NCBI GenBank assembly: GCA_964034945.1 | Contig: OZ035961.1 | Location: 89,344,991 to 89,408,990, forward strand | Direction: 5' to 3' | Length of the DNA stretch: 64,000 bases | Source: Chrysopilus asiliformis | Taxonomy: Eukaryota > Arthropoda > Insecta > Diptera > Rhagionidae | Shown: one piece after another, positions 45,434 through 56,897 of the stretch | Position numbering within the stretch: the first letter of the stretch is position 1 | Layout of the letters: each line of letters starts with the position of its first letter | The notes under the pieces: model-generated | What the model was told of the DNA's origin: nothing | Seen by the model: the letters and a program-made list of their open reading frames with translations, nothing else | Database searches by the model: none | Position numbers and translations under genes: made by a program

Positions 45434-46322
45434 TATAGCGATTATTCCAGAAAAAGTGAGTATTCTCACATGTGAGAAGCCTGTAGGAACACAGAATTTG
45501 CATTGTTGTGTTAGTGGATTTGGAAGATAGTATTTGTATGAACATTTGTAAGGTTTGTGAACATTTTCTCTAGTTGTGGCAACCCCATTTATTTACTCAT
45601 TTTGAACTGTCAAAGTTCCACCTGTAATTTTGCTTGGTGAGAAAATATAAACACTAATAAAAATGTCTAAAGTGATTATATTTACAATTTTTTTAAATAT
45701 AATTTTAAACAATTTACTTTTGTTACAGAATGTGAGAGCGAGCACATTGCAAAAAGAGAAATTAGTCGAGATTTTGGAGGAAAATTTTTCAAACCTCTAT
45801 CGGCATTGCTCGCCAGCCGGCAAAGCTAGACAAACAGAAATTTGGGAGCATATAACTTGCGTGCTAAATGGATTGAGGACGGGAAAAACTACTCTTCAGT
45901 GGCAGAAGATAATATGTTTAACAAAACCTTCCAGAAAAAAGGGAGACGAAGTTCGCTTCTTAAAGTGTTTGACTTGCTTAAAAATTCTTAATTAAAGTGG
46001 CATTCGAGTTCTCAAATACTCCGGAATTTTAGTTTCAGAAATTGCAAATGGATCGCTTCCGTCCCTAAGTTGTCTTCTTAGAATTCTCATGTGGTTTTTT
46101 CGGATGTAATATTCCATTATTGATAGCGGGATCATCTTCAATTCTAACTTTAACTACTTTTTCGAAAAAAAAAACAAAATTTAAACGCCCGCAGCATTGC
46201 CACCTTAGCAAAACATACAATAAATTTCCCTTAAAATTCCTTTTAACTAGTAGAGTGTTGCAACCTCAAAAATATTCTTCTCACATGTGAGAATACTCAC
46301 TTTTTCTGGAATTAGCGCTATA
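45434..46322 (+). mobile_element. DNA transposon keeping a Myb/SANT-like gene, CTG duplication
   Basis: 889 bp. Inverted ends TATAGCGATTATTCCAGAAA and complement TATAGCGCTAATTCCAGAAA continue through AAGTGAGTATTCTCACATGT. CTG lies on each side (45431-45433 and 46323-46325). Each end carries the 16-bp palindrome TTCTCACATGTGAGAA. A Myb/SANT-like gene inside and a 3-bp duplication point to a PIF/Harbinger relative that has lost its transposase. Confidence 0.7.
45663..45995 (+). CDS. Myb/SANT-like DNA-binding protein of a DNA transposon
   Basis: The open frame has 110 codons, but codons 4-23 look like a small intron: AAA/GTGATT after MSK and TTTGTTACAG before AATGTGAGAGC. Spliced, the protein would start MSKNVRASTLQKEKLVEILE. 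The body fits the zeste/Myb-SANT-like fold: a first helix QKEKLVEILEEN, then ARQTEIWEHITCVLNGL with the conserved tryptophan, then TTLQWQK with a second tryptophan. After QWQK the sequence loses similarity and ends in KPSRKKGDEV.., so the end may be frameshifted. Harbinger transposons encode such a protein beside the transposase, and it helps the transposase bind the ends. The transposase is absent here. The assignment rests on motif recognition only. Confidence 0.55.
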   Translation: MSKVIIFTIFLNIILNNLLLLQNVRASTLQKEKLVEILEENFSNLYRHCSPAGKARQTEIWEHITCVLNGLRTGKTTLQWQKIICLTKPSRKKGDEVRFLKCLTCLKILN

Positions 46323-46523
46323 CTGGTGACGAAGCCCATCAATTAACAGAACTTTCATAAATTTAGAGCTGGGCCTCTGATGTTGGTGAGGTTACTACTA
46401 AAACCTTACAAATGTTGCAGTTTATCGACGGTTCGCAATCCATACTAAACTTTAATTGCAGGTAGCAGAGAAGAAAAATAGTTATGAAGCCTCAGGTAAA
46501 AAGGCTCAGTCCGATAAGGTTAA

Positions 46524-46726
46524 CACGTTCGTGACATTTGCTTTTTCAACTTTTTTTGCATTTGGACATCGTGTACCACGGGTGGTACACTAGCGATTTG
46601 TTTTCTGGCGGTTGTGCGTCATCGGTGGTACACGGTGCGTGTTTTTATATTACTTCCACAAAAAAACTACCGCACTATTTACTCGCGCGGTTTTAAAAAA
46701 CTGTGGTACACGATGTCACGAACGTG
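46524..46726. mobile_element. piggyBac-type MITE with TTAA duplication
   Basis: 203 bp, ends CACGTTCGTGACAT and exact complement, flanked by TTAA at 46520-46523 and 46727-46730. The interior has GTGTACCAC / GGTGGTACAC repeats similar to those in the TTAA element at 14091-14297. Confidence 0.8.
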
Positions 46727-46989
46727 TTAACTTCCATTGCTGTAACTGCTGGGGATACGAACTGTGGAGGGGGTGGAAGGCTGAGGTGTAGCGCATAAAA
46801 AAGTCTTTCAATTTTTGGTCTCCCAAAAAAGGGGCCCCCAAAAAAATTTAAAAAATTGTTAGGTATTTTACAGATTTTTTTCTTGGGCCCAAAATTTGCA
46901 AATACGCTTCTGTTTATCGTTTTTTTTGAACAGTACACCATAGATTAGTAAATGTTTTTATACTTTATATATGAAAACCATATAGCAGT

Positions 46990-47420
46990 AATTAGATTTA
47001 GTATAACGTTTGTAAGGCATCGAACCAAATGTCGGACACAAAAATGAATTACACCAGGGTGTTGGGTATGAGAAAAGTTTTTGATTTCCACATGTCCATC
47101 AGTCTGTTTATTTTCCCGTCTGTTTGTCCGTCCGTCCCTTCATGAACGCCATAACTTTCGAAATAATTTAGCTAGAAACTTGAAATTTAGTACAGTTGCA
47201 TTTCTTTTAAATAAAAGGACTTAATTCCTGAACGGGCAGAAACTGATTTTTCTTTCCTACATTCCCCATATAAATAAAATACTTTTTGGCGATTTTCCCG
47301 AAAACGGTTAGTCACATCGAAAAATTTATAAAGTCAAAATGTGTTTAGTATATGATTTTACATAACTCTTTCATACGTGAAAATTCAATTGGACCATTCC
47401 TTCTCCCCTCCGCCATACAA
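46990..47420 (+). repeat. dispersed repeat related to 16840-17100
   Basis: ACACAAAAATGAATTACACC, then a GTCTGTTTGTCCGTCCGTCC tract, match the foldback repeat near 16866-17000; the rest is diverged. Confidence 0.5.
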
Positions 47421-48698
47421 ATGAAAAACTTTTTTGCTTTTTTTTTCGAAAACGGTAAATTATATAAAATAAAAATTATAGAGTCAAAATGTGTTTAAAA
47501 TATGCTTTTTTTAAATTAAATTTCAGTCTGTCCTCATATAGATTTTTTGATGATCACCCCCTGGCAATTGTAGTGTTTTTTTAAAGGTGATTAAATCTAA
47601 TTCTAAATTTTCTCATTTTATCGACACTCATCCGGGTTCCTCTGTACCCGCAAATTTACTCACTCGACTGAGTCACGAAATTTGCATACGAAAATGTTTC
47701 AAACTCATTGTCACAAATTTGAGCCACAAGTCGTCAAGTCCCACAATAGTCAGACATTTATTTCCATATTCAAATTTGACCGCAAATGTCCAAATCCAAG
47801 TCCGCCCGACAATCCAGATGTGAAATCTGCGATTTCCTAGAAAATTCTAACTAGACCTAATCCCAAAAATCCGCTCCATCATCACCTATTGCGAAAATTA
47901 CGGTCCATCTTTCAAGTTTGGGTCTGCCAAAATTAAAGTTTAGATTTTCTCAAGAATAAACACTTGGAGTTTATAACTGAAAAAAAAGAAAATAAAATGG
48001 GCTTGGCTCGGGTTAGACCTCATGACTTGGACGCCCAAAAAATTTTTATTCTTTCCGCTCGTTTTCAAAACATAAAAGATGAAAAAAGCGTTTTTTTATT
48101 CTATAGTTATAGCACAGTGTATTTAACATATTGGAACAGATGTGTGTATACGCGGTTATGCTAAGAAAACATTTTCGTTTTGCATACAAATATGTTGTAT
48201 ATTTAGAGATCTTATATTGTGTCTTAAAACCATTTGTGGTTTTATTTGAGTTTTTTTTTTAAACTGCATATAAAAAAAATGAACGAAAATAAAAGGAACG
48301 ATAATTTCGCTACAACTCGTTGAATTCCATTTGCGAATTATTTCGAGAATTTTAAAACTTGCCTTTACTTTGAGTCGTTTGGATATTTTCATTTTTGAAT
48401 GTCTTTTTGAGACATTCGGTTAAATTTGCATCAGTCCGACATTCAGACATAAGACGCCAACAGATAAAAACTTCACTTTTGATCATGTCGGAAATTTTGA
48501 AATTAATTGCATTTTGTATGGTGTCGCTGTCGTCTCGTGCAGTTAAGAAAATCATCAGCCGTAATTACGTTTTCCACTATTTCGGTGGGTTTTTCCTTTC
48601 CATGTTGCTTTGTTTTTCTCCTGAGGATTTTCTTAACGATGTCTAGAAAAGATAATTTAATGTAAATCATTCTAACAGCTGGGAAAATCTCCTTAAGT
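47421..48698. other. intergenic sequence, no gene recognised
   Basis: Short open frames on both strands near 48352-48646 have no recognisable domain. Palindromic-looking CATTCGGTTAAATTTGCATC surroundings were not resolved into an element. Confidence 0.35.
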
Positions 48699-49586
48699 CA
48701 GCGATTCTCAACCTGTGGGACGCGCGAGTACATTTAAGGGGGGGCGCGAGCATATCCAAGACAAAATATTTAAAAAAGTTTATTAATTGACTGAAAGGAA
48801 AGTACATACCCACATACAAAACAAAATACATTTCGACATAATATTTAATAATTAACTTATTAACTTACGCTTGGAGCACAATGAACGCGAAACCAGCGCA
48901 AAACCAACGCAACTACAACGCTCTGAACTGTCACGCAGTGCAAAATTCTAGCGGCAGAGCACAATGGCAGCTCGTGAAGTAGTACAAGTGAGATAATATA
49001 AAGTTGTATAAACTTGGAAAAATTACAAAAATGGATAATTTTGAAGCGATAATTTGCTTTGTTGGTCTTTATCTTTGTTATTTGCACTAAGGCTATCAAT
49101 TTTTCCTCGAACGACATTTTTCCAACCTCACTTTATGAACTGTCAACGCAGAATTCTGCGGCAAAGTTAGAAGTTTGCAAACTTTTGCGTTGCGGTTACG
49201 TTGTAGCTGCGTTCTCTACATTCACTGTGCTCACTTCGAACAATTTGTGGGAACCAAACTTTTAAGTGACAGTTTCTGCGCCAGTTTCGCTTTCATTGTG
49301 ATTTCAGGGTTAAAACAACTTCTCGTGAAACCGCAAAAATGACGCAAGAGCAATAAAAAGGCACCGGATTCTTGTTTTGGCAACGCTGAGGATAGGTGTT
49401 GCCAAATGTCAATAAATTACTGTTTTCTTGGTAATTTGTGTTTAAAATTAGGGTAGTAGTGTAGGTTTAGCGCCAAAATACTCAAATTACGTTATTATTG
49501 TATACATTTTATTGTATGGAGGGGGGGCGCGATGACAATTTTGATTGAAAATTGGGCCGCGAATACTGAAAGGTTGAGAAACGCTG
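48699..49586. mobile_element. hAT-like element with nested inverted repeat
   Basis: Left end CAGCGATTCTCAACCTGTGG, right end complement CAGCGTTTCTCAACCTTTCA. Subterminal GGGGGGGCGCGA occurs on both sides. The flanking 8 bp (CCTTAAGT and GTTTAACC) do not match, so the duplication is degraded or the limits are slightly off. Inside, 48873-49306 has inverted GCACAATGAACGCGAAACCA / TTTCGCTTTCATTGTG ends, a likely second insertion. Confidence 0.6.
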
Positions 49587-49627
49587 GTTTAACCAACCAT
49601 TGTACTTTAATTAGGGTGACCATATTT

Positions 49628-49732
49628 TTGATATTGGTGGGGGATGTTGGTTGGGGATGTTGGTGTGGGGTATGTTGGTGGGGGATGTTGGTGGGGGATG
49701 AAGAGCGGGGGGGGGGGGGGGGGGGGGGGTGG
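49628..49732 (+). repeat. G-rich GGGGGATGTTGGT repeat ending in a 23-bp G run
   Basis: Variants of TTGGTGGGGGATG precede a long G homopolymer at about 49708-49730. This strand could form G-quadruplexes. A GGGTGACCAT end at 49615 is shared (as complement) with about 13425. Confidence 0.8.
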
Positions 49733-51607
49733 AAGACTGAATGTCAAAAAGTTGACTTGCATCACCTTTTTTATCTTTCTGAGAGTAGCAGGGACGACAT
49801 TTTGTTATTACCAAACCTCAATATTGAGAAGGCCTAGTCCCATTCGATCGAAATATAGACCTTTTCTTAATATCAAAATGAATTGATTTTTTCAGATTTT
49901 TTCAATTACAGTTAACATTTTTGTTTTGCAACATTTTGAAATATTTCCAATTGATTTTATTATAATAAGCAACTTCACAGCGAAATTCACTTAATAATTC
50001 ATAGGAAAACTTGTTTCTCAAGGCAACAATGAAAAAAAAAGAATAATTTCAGAATTGAATCACATTTTCTCCAATGACAAACATCCATATAAGCAAATCA
50101 TATCATATTTTTTTTCTCATGTCACATCAACAAACGCTGCTGGTGAGCTTCAAGATTGAAATTAAAATTCAACTAAGGTAAAAATCAGAAGCATTTATCC
50201 AGGTCTAAGCGGAAATATTTCACTTTGCCGTAATATGAAACCAGTTATTTGAAAACCTTTAAATTACAAAATTTCATTCAATCGAAATTTATTTCTTAAT
50301 TTGATTCCCATCGAGCCAAACATCCAAACAAATTATTATCAAAAGTTCGAGGGAAAAATAGAAAAGAAAAAAAAAATAAATTCATAATCAATCGGGGTAC
50401 GACTTAATCGAAGCACAAACATATTTTATGTCAGGTGGATTTAAAATTTAAAAAAACGTAACTTTGAGAAGAAAAAAAAAACGAAAAACGACCGTTTGAT
50501 GTAGTAAGCCATCATTATAATATTATATGGACGTCCAGCATGGGGAGGCACCTCAATAGAGTTCCGTGCATATCTCGTCGCCACCTGTGCAAGGAGAAAT
50601 GGCTCCAATCGAAGACTTAGACGTAGAAATAGGTGTTCGACCACTTAAACACTTTGGATAAATATATTTTCCATCGATTTTATTTATCTTTTCTACATGT
50701 TTTCTTGGCCAATAGACGGTGGATTGGACAGTTGGTTGAACCATCATGTCTGTTATTTTTTTTTCTTCTTTTATTATCAGTCAGTTATGCCTATAGTTTA
50801 TACCTACATGAAAAGAAACATTATTCAATGGTGTTCTTTGTCTATGCTATATCTATGCTACTTACTTATGCTGAAACGAAAAACATATCATTTGGTAAGG
50901 CTCGTACTCATATTGTACGTATGTGTGTTTATAGATACAAAATTGTAAAATGGGGTCATTTGAATAGGTATCATATTTCCTATTGTTCGTTCGCTACCAC
51001 AAAACTCACCACCAAAAAAAAGAGCAATAAGTGTCATTTTGTAGAGAAAACAAAGGGAAATATTTAAATTTCTTGAAAATTTCAACAAAAGAGATATAAA
51101 GGTGTGTCTTTTCTTTGGGGCTACTGGGATTTTTTACTATTTTGTTAAGACCATAGATATACTAGATCGCTCGATTTGCTGTCTCAAATGGTCCCATTTC
51201 AATACAGTTCAGTGAATCAAAACGAGTCAAGAGCAAGATAACCGTATGAAAATAAATATAGTCCTCTCGTTTAAACCGTGAGCTGTCAAAGGAAAATAGA
51301 CTTTCGGAATGGTGTTAGCGCCTAAAGTTATTTGTTTGCGCCCAAAGTTAGTCTCAAACTTGTAAAATTTGAATTTCGCGGCAAACTAAATTTGAATTTC
51401 GCGACGTTATACAGTTCAGTGGATGCGTTCAAGTACGATAAAGAGGGAAATACTTTTGGGACCATTTTTCAGCAGAGCTTTGTATGGTGACAGTTGTTCT
51501 ATGTTATATAGTTCTGTGGTTAAGACATTCTATCTAAAGCCACAAAGGTTGGTCGCCAGAACTGAGAATGCAAAAGATTACTTAAAAATTAGTCGTTTAT
51601 TAAAATA
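49733..51607. other. AT-rich intergenic sequence, no gene recognised
   Basis: The frame at 50633-51067 (144 codons) is hydrophobic and tyrosine-rich but has no recognisable domain, repeated methionine restarts and AT-biased codons; it is probably a chance frame. Confidence 0.4.
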
Positions 51608-52711
51608 CTAGGGGCTTCGCCCAGAACCGCTCTGCAGTTCATCCCAGCTTTAAAGAAGATCTCTGTATTAATAAAAACCCTATCGCAATCCATTCTGTAG
51701 TTTAGGAGACAACAGAGGAGGGGATCACATGGAAAGGAGTTGATTTTAGTATGCGAAAAGCTTTCTTTAGGGATTAAATCTCTGATTAAGAAAACCTAAT
51801 CAAAATCCATTTGGTAGTTCTGTAGATAGTAAGAAAGTGGTTAAAAAATTTCCTTCGGGACTGACCACCCTAAAGCCCAATTCAGACTAACGATTGCGAT
51901 TAACGATTACGATTGAAGCTTCTCGATCAATAAGATCAAAACTTTGGTCGATAGGAAAATGAAAGCCTTGATTTCATTAGTCAAGGAAGCTCAATCGTAA
52001 TCGTAATCGCAGTCGTTAGTCTAATTTGGGCTTAATAGGGAAAAGCGGATCGAAATTCCTCTTTAATTGCAGAAGATTGAGGGGTTTTAAGATTGAGGAG
52101 CGAGTAGATTTTAGGTGGCGACATCTTTCATATGTCCTCCTGCAATGAAGAAACCGTTATCGAAATCAATTCAGTAGTTTAGCAAATAGCAGGAGAGCGG
52201 GCTTACAGCAAAGGGGTGGATTTGGAATTAGTTGGGAGAATTTTTTCCTGATGAACGACCAGCCCAATAGTGAAAACCGCATCAAAATCCATTCAGTAGT
52301 TTACGAGACAGCAGGAGAGGGGGTCGGAGGGGAGAAGAATATTTGCAAGTCACATGGCTTATCAATAATTTAGGTTTATGTATAGTACTTCTGTGTAAAT
52401 TATTAGCTAATTCGATCCATTGGCTTACGCGTTATTCCGTTGAATAACTTAAAAACAGGTTTGTGGTGAAGATAAATGGTTGCGGGGGAGGGGAGAGGGC
52501 GTGGGAATGTAGCAAAATAATACATAAACTATATCTTACCAGAAGTCTAAGCAACATATAGGAAAAAATCGCATCAAAATCGGTCCAGTGGTTTTTGAGC
52601 CAAGTCCGGACATAAAGACGGACAGACAGACAGACAGACAGACACACATGCAGACTGACAGACACAGACAAGCAGACAGAAAGACAAACGTTGCCTTTTA
52701 TATATATAGAG
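51608..52711 (-). mobile_element. second Helitron-like family, minus orientation
   Basis: On the minus strand it starts TCTATATATATAAAAGGCAA, followed by a GTCTGTCTGTC tract, and ends with the hairpin GGGCGAAGCCC directly followed by CTAG and a host T (51607-51611 on +). The interior repeats ATCAAAATCCATTCAGTAGT about four times in diverged modules. It is interrupted by a MITE at 51874-52032. Confidence 0.6.
51874..52032. mobile_element. TAA-flanked Harbinger-type MITE, copy 1
   Basis: 159 bp, ends AGCCCAATTCAGACTAACGA and complement AGCCCAAATTAGACTAACGA, with TAA at 51871-51873 and 52033-52035 (TTA on the other strand). Confidence 0.75.
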
Positions 52712-54870
52712 AAGTCTGAAAATTAGCTCGAAAATAGAATCAAATATGGTCAGTATAAATAAATATGCAAACGTAATCTCATTAAAAAAATTAAGAAAAA
52801 AAAGACAAAACTAATGTTTTAAAATCTTAAAATAAGGGGAGAGGGGTAGAGAAAGATGCTAAATCCTTAATAAAAAAACTTTTTTCATATGTAATCTCCC
52901 TTTCACAAATCATTGTACATTCTAAAAATATGTGAAAATCAATTCCAAATACAATGAAATTAATTTCAAATTCTAAGCGCACGTGTATTTGGTTTTCAAT
53001 TTTCCACCAAGTGAATTATTTTATCCCCCCCCCCCCCCCCCCCCCACAGAAAATTTTCAGAGTGCCGACTAAATAATTTCTGTTGACAACAATTTTACAA
53101 AAAAAAGCATCGAAATCATGTATTAGCATTTCAATATATTCCCAAATCAATTTGTGCACTGGACTTGTTTATTAAAACGCTATCAGAAGTCAAAACAATC
53201 CCTCGGGGGAAGGACTTACATGACCAGAAGCAATATTCATATCAGAACTCCGCAGGACCTCGGTGGGTTCCGCCCTTGTTATTCAATTTTATACGCGGTA
53301 AACCCTGCCGAATTTCGCTTCTATTCCTACTGGATTATAAAAAAAAATCTTCCCTTTTGAAAACAGCACAACATCAGCATAATAATAGAATGCAACCCTT
53401 TGCGGAATAAATTCCAGTGAATGCCTTTACAATCGAAGGGGTGCAGTGTACGCGCAGTGGTTTAACATCATCAGCCAAAATACCACACACTCTACCTAAG
53501 TTTTATTTTGTTTTTATTACATTTGGCTGGATGTGGAAGTCCGTTTGATCCCTCTGGATTTCGGGAAGATAGACTTTCGAATCATGGATAAAACTACTAT
53601 ATGAGTAAACGCTTCTAATGCGGCGCGGTGTTAGCCCTGTTAATCCCTTGTTCATTGAATAAATCACTCGAAATGCGAATAAATGTCGGATCTCGGTCGC
53701 GTGTTCCACTGATTTATTAATGTTCGCCAGTTTGCTGAAGTAATTTACTTTTCCGAGACACCGACCAGAAGGGCGTCTAGCAAATAGCATAAGTTCATTG
53801 TAGCATAAATAGGCCTAAAGTGCTAAATGAACCCAATTCCACCCCTTCATCGTCAAAGGTTACATGCCGCCAATATTTTTGTAACGAAAAAGCAACATTT
53901 TTAAAGGGTGAAAGGAGTACCGGTATACAGTATTTATGAGTCTGTTGACTGCAGGAACGGTTTTTATTTAGGACTCGTAATATTCCTATTACGCTAATGA
54001 CTCGGGATGATATTTATTTACTTGTTGCTGCGGCCATAGCCAAAAATCAACTTTGGAACGTGCTCTACGTGATCCTTTTGGGTGGAACTCATTATCTTAG
54101 CCACGTTATACAGTTCTGGAAACCCTGCATGATATTTTTTGTCAGATATACGAGTATTCTATTATTGACTTTCAAAAGAGCAACGTCTCGTAGTTTTTAT
54201 CATGAAAGTTCAGTTTCGGACAATGGAGTTTCCATACCTTCCATTTTTCACGTTTTTTTATCATAATGGAATGTAGTGTCCTTCAAGAGATATAATTTAA
54301 TAAAGGATAATTGTGCTGTACAGGTAGGTATTTTGAGGTTAGGGAAAAACAAAACCAATATCTAAAGCGGTAATTCCATCAATACTATCAATTGGATGAC
54401 AGTCACAGCCCTATTCTGGCGTCCATTCTTCACTCCATTTTCACTCGGTTAAAAAAGCCACAACGCCGGAATAGAACTTTCATATTGCGTTGTATTTTTC
54501 TATATTTAATAATTACTATAACATATTTTTTCGCATTGAAAACGCCAGTAAACATACGAAAAGCTACAAGGGGCCAATCGTCAAATACTCTATATGATGA
54601 TCGACAAAGTCTCTATTCAAAAAAAATCCATTTGTAGGTTATGTAAAATCATATTCTAAACACATTTCATCTTTATAAATTTTTCGATACGATGCACAGT
54701 TTTCGAGAAAACAAGAAAAAAAGCATTCCGCTTGTATTGGAGAGGGGGGAAGGAATGGTCCAATTTTGCCCGTTTAAGAACTTAGGATAGACAGACATCC
54801 GGAAATGAAAATCTTTGTCATCCCTAACACCCTGGTGGTTCAAAACCTTGATTTTCGCCAAGAAAACTGG
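52712..54870. other. intergenic sequence with a 21-bp C run, no gene recognised
   Basis: C homopolymer at 53025-53045. Open frames of 60-95 codons at 53154-54637 show no domain or splice logic. Confidence 0.35.
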
Positions 54871-55028
54871 AGTGATATTCCCTAACTTGTGTCAAGCGTT
54901 AGAAAAACAAGAAGTATTCGCTGTCTCTGTTTTGACCGAAATAAATGACAGAGAGAAACCGAGATAGCAAATACCACTTTTTCTTCTAACTCGAAACAAA
55001 CGCTTGAATCAATTTACGGAATACCACT
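54871..55028. mobile_element. MITE family F, copy 2
   Basis: 158 bp, inverted relative to 9280-9447, with ends AGTGATATTCCCTAACTTGT and complement AGTGGTATTCCGTAAATTGA. CTGG precedes and CCTG follows, a degraded version of the CCTGG duplication. Confidence 0.7.
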
Positions 55029-55069
55029 CCTGCTCATTAGAAGGATGAAAAGTGTCACTCGTGGGTTTT

Positions 55070-55262
55070 CGGGGTCGCTGATCACGAATCCGATGTTAGA
55101 TTTTCAAAATTCGAAACGGGAGGTCCTGTAAGGATAACGCAACGATCCTTTTTCCCATTTTTCTGGGGAAAAATGGCATTAGGGGGATTTCGGGGTCGCT
55201 AGTCACGAATCTGGTGTTAGACTAATTCGAGACGGAAGGTCCTGCAAAGATAAGATTTTTCT
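55070..55262 (+). repeat. two monomers of the dispersed ~125-bp repeat
   Basis: TTTCGGGGTCGCTGATCACG and TTTCGGGGTCGCTAGTCACG are 123 bp apart, each followed by GG.AGGTCCTG.AA.GATAA. Confidence 0.7.
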
Positions 55263-55430
55263 CAAAAGTTCTTAAGTTCTTTCCAGTTTTTTTGATATTC
55301 TAAAAATTATACAAAAAACTATAATTCGGCAGCGATTTAGTCCTCGTTCTTTAACAATATGGACGTGCGTCAACACAACGCATTCGGTGCGTGTAATTTT
55401 CAATAATATTGTGTTTCGTTTGAATTTAAT

Positions 55431-55689
55431 TTCGATTTTCTTGTAATAACGGCCTGTTCATAAAATAAGTCACGCCAATTTTCGGCAGTTTGAACCCCCG
55501 TCCTCTTCGTCATACTTTTTCAAGATGTTTTTTATGGCGTTTAGTACCCGTCACACTACTACAGCCCCCCAGCCCCTTTCTAATGATAGTAACAATATTT
55601 AAAAGTATGACGAAGAGGGCGGGGGTTCGAACTGCCGAAAATTGGCGTGACTTATTTTATGAACAGGCTGTTACTACAAGAAAATCGAA
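55431..55689. mobile_element. palindromic MITE with ~85-bp arms
   Basis: Arms begin TTCGATTTTCTTGTAATAAC and run through CCTGTTCATAAAATAAGTCA and CCAATTTTCGGCAGTT. Differences between arms are few. The loop (about 55525-55600) is unrelated. The true outer limit may be GGCCTGTTCATAAAATAAG, with the flanks part of an older repeat. Confidence 0.75.
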
Positions 55690-56747
55690 TTAAAATTTTT
55701 TTTGTCCCTTTTTCTCTGAAATCTGGAAACTCTAAATAGGTAAAAAATAAAAACTTCTCATGCCATTTTTTTATAAATGTTTGTGAAAAATGGAAGGAAT
55801 AAATACTTATTTTTGATTAAAAAAGCAGAGTAGTTGGGCTACTTCTACAAGCCCTTCGATACTTAAAATTAAATTTGGATACCTGTGACTTTTTGGGCCA
55901 CTTTGTAAACTACCTGCGATAATTACGCAATCATCAAATGCGAAGATTTCGAGAAATTGAGGTGCAACAACAAGAATTTCTTTTGCGTCATTAGTACCCA
56001 TATTTTAATTAATTTTAATTTTACACCTATTCTTAAAATTTTGAATGGGAACCTAGCTTAAGAAATTCGGGTGCGGCAATTTCGAGGTTTTTATGGTTAA
56101 TATCTGAAATAAATTCACTATTCATAACGTATGTAGGTACGCATAGACCTGGGCTAATTAAACGCATGTTATAAAACATTTTTTCAGTTGATTGTTGAGT
56201 TCTGTGCGTTCATTTAATGAATGCAAGGCTTGGCAAAATTTATGCTAAATTAATTAAGGGGAAGTGAATAAAAATACTTACCATACAAGCTCTCTAGAAC
56301 ACCAACGCATAGTATACAATTTACTGCATCATCGTAACATAAAAATAAACGAAAAAAAATGCTCGTAACTGGAATAAATCTCGAAAAAATTTAATTGACC
56401 TAAAAATTTGTCACCGCTTCATCACGACATCATGTTAATTTCGTTGTTTTACAAGTAGAGGGTCGTAAATTTTACGCATACTATAAATATGCTTATTGTA
56501 TGTAGTGAAAAATGAGCCATATATCCATTAAACATAATTCTCTGTTGTGTCTTTTAAATCATAAAAAGATGGCATGTCCACTCGTAGGTGGGGTTCACAT
56601 AATGAGGTCTGCTGATGCCTTTTGTTCCTGTGTTAAAAAATTAATGATACTCAAGGTTTCAATTATTACTGGTTCATCTAATTTTCTTCTTCTTTACTAA
56701 TTAATTTTATTTAATGCAGATAAAAATATTTAAAAATCTCATTTTTG
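55690..56747. other. AT-rich intergenic sequence, nothing recognised
   Basis: No element ends or exons identified. Confidence 0.35.
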
Positions 56748-56894
56748 AGACCAAATTTAGACTAATGATTGCGATTACGATTCAAGCTTCTCGACCAATG
56801 AGATCAAAGCTTTCAACGGTAGGGACATGAAAGGTTTGATCTCATTGGTCGAGGAAGCTCAATCGTAAACACAATCGTTAGTCTGAATTGGGCT
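56748..56894. mobile_element. TAA-flanked Harbinger-type MITE, copy 2
   Basis: 147 bp relative of 51874-52032 (GATTGCGATTACGATTCAAG, CATTGGTCGAGGAAGCTCAA). The right flank keeps TAA (56895-56897); the left is mutated. Confidence 0.65.
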
Positions 56895-56897
56895 TAA

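Noticed and set aside
49708..49730. G run as telomere or switch-like sequence
   Set aside because: It is a simple homopolymer with GGGGGATGTTGGT variants; insect telomere repeats (TTAGG) are not present.
50633..51067. 144-codon hydrophobic frame
   Set aside because: No domain, AT-biased codons, overlapping frames of similar length in other phases; most likely chance.
55490..55693. GGGGGTTCGAACTGCC as a possible tRNA T-arm
   Set aside because: It is part of the palindromic MITE arm; no acceptor or anticodon arms fold around it.
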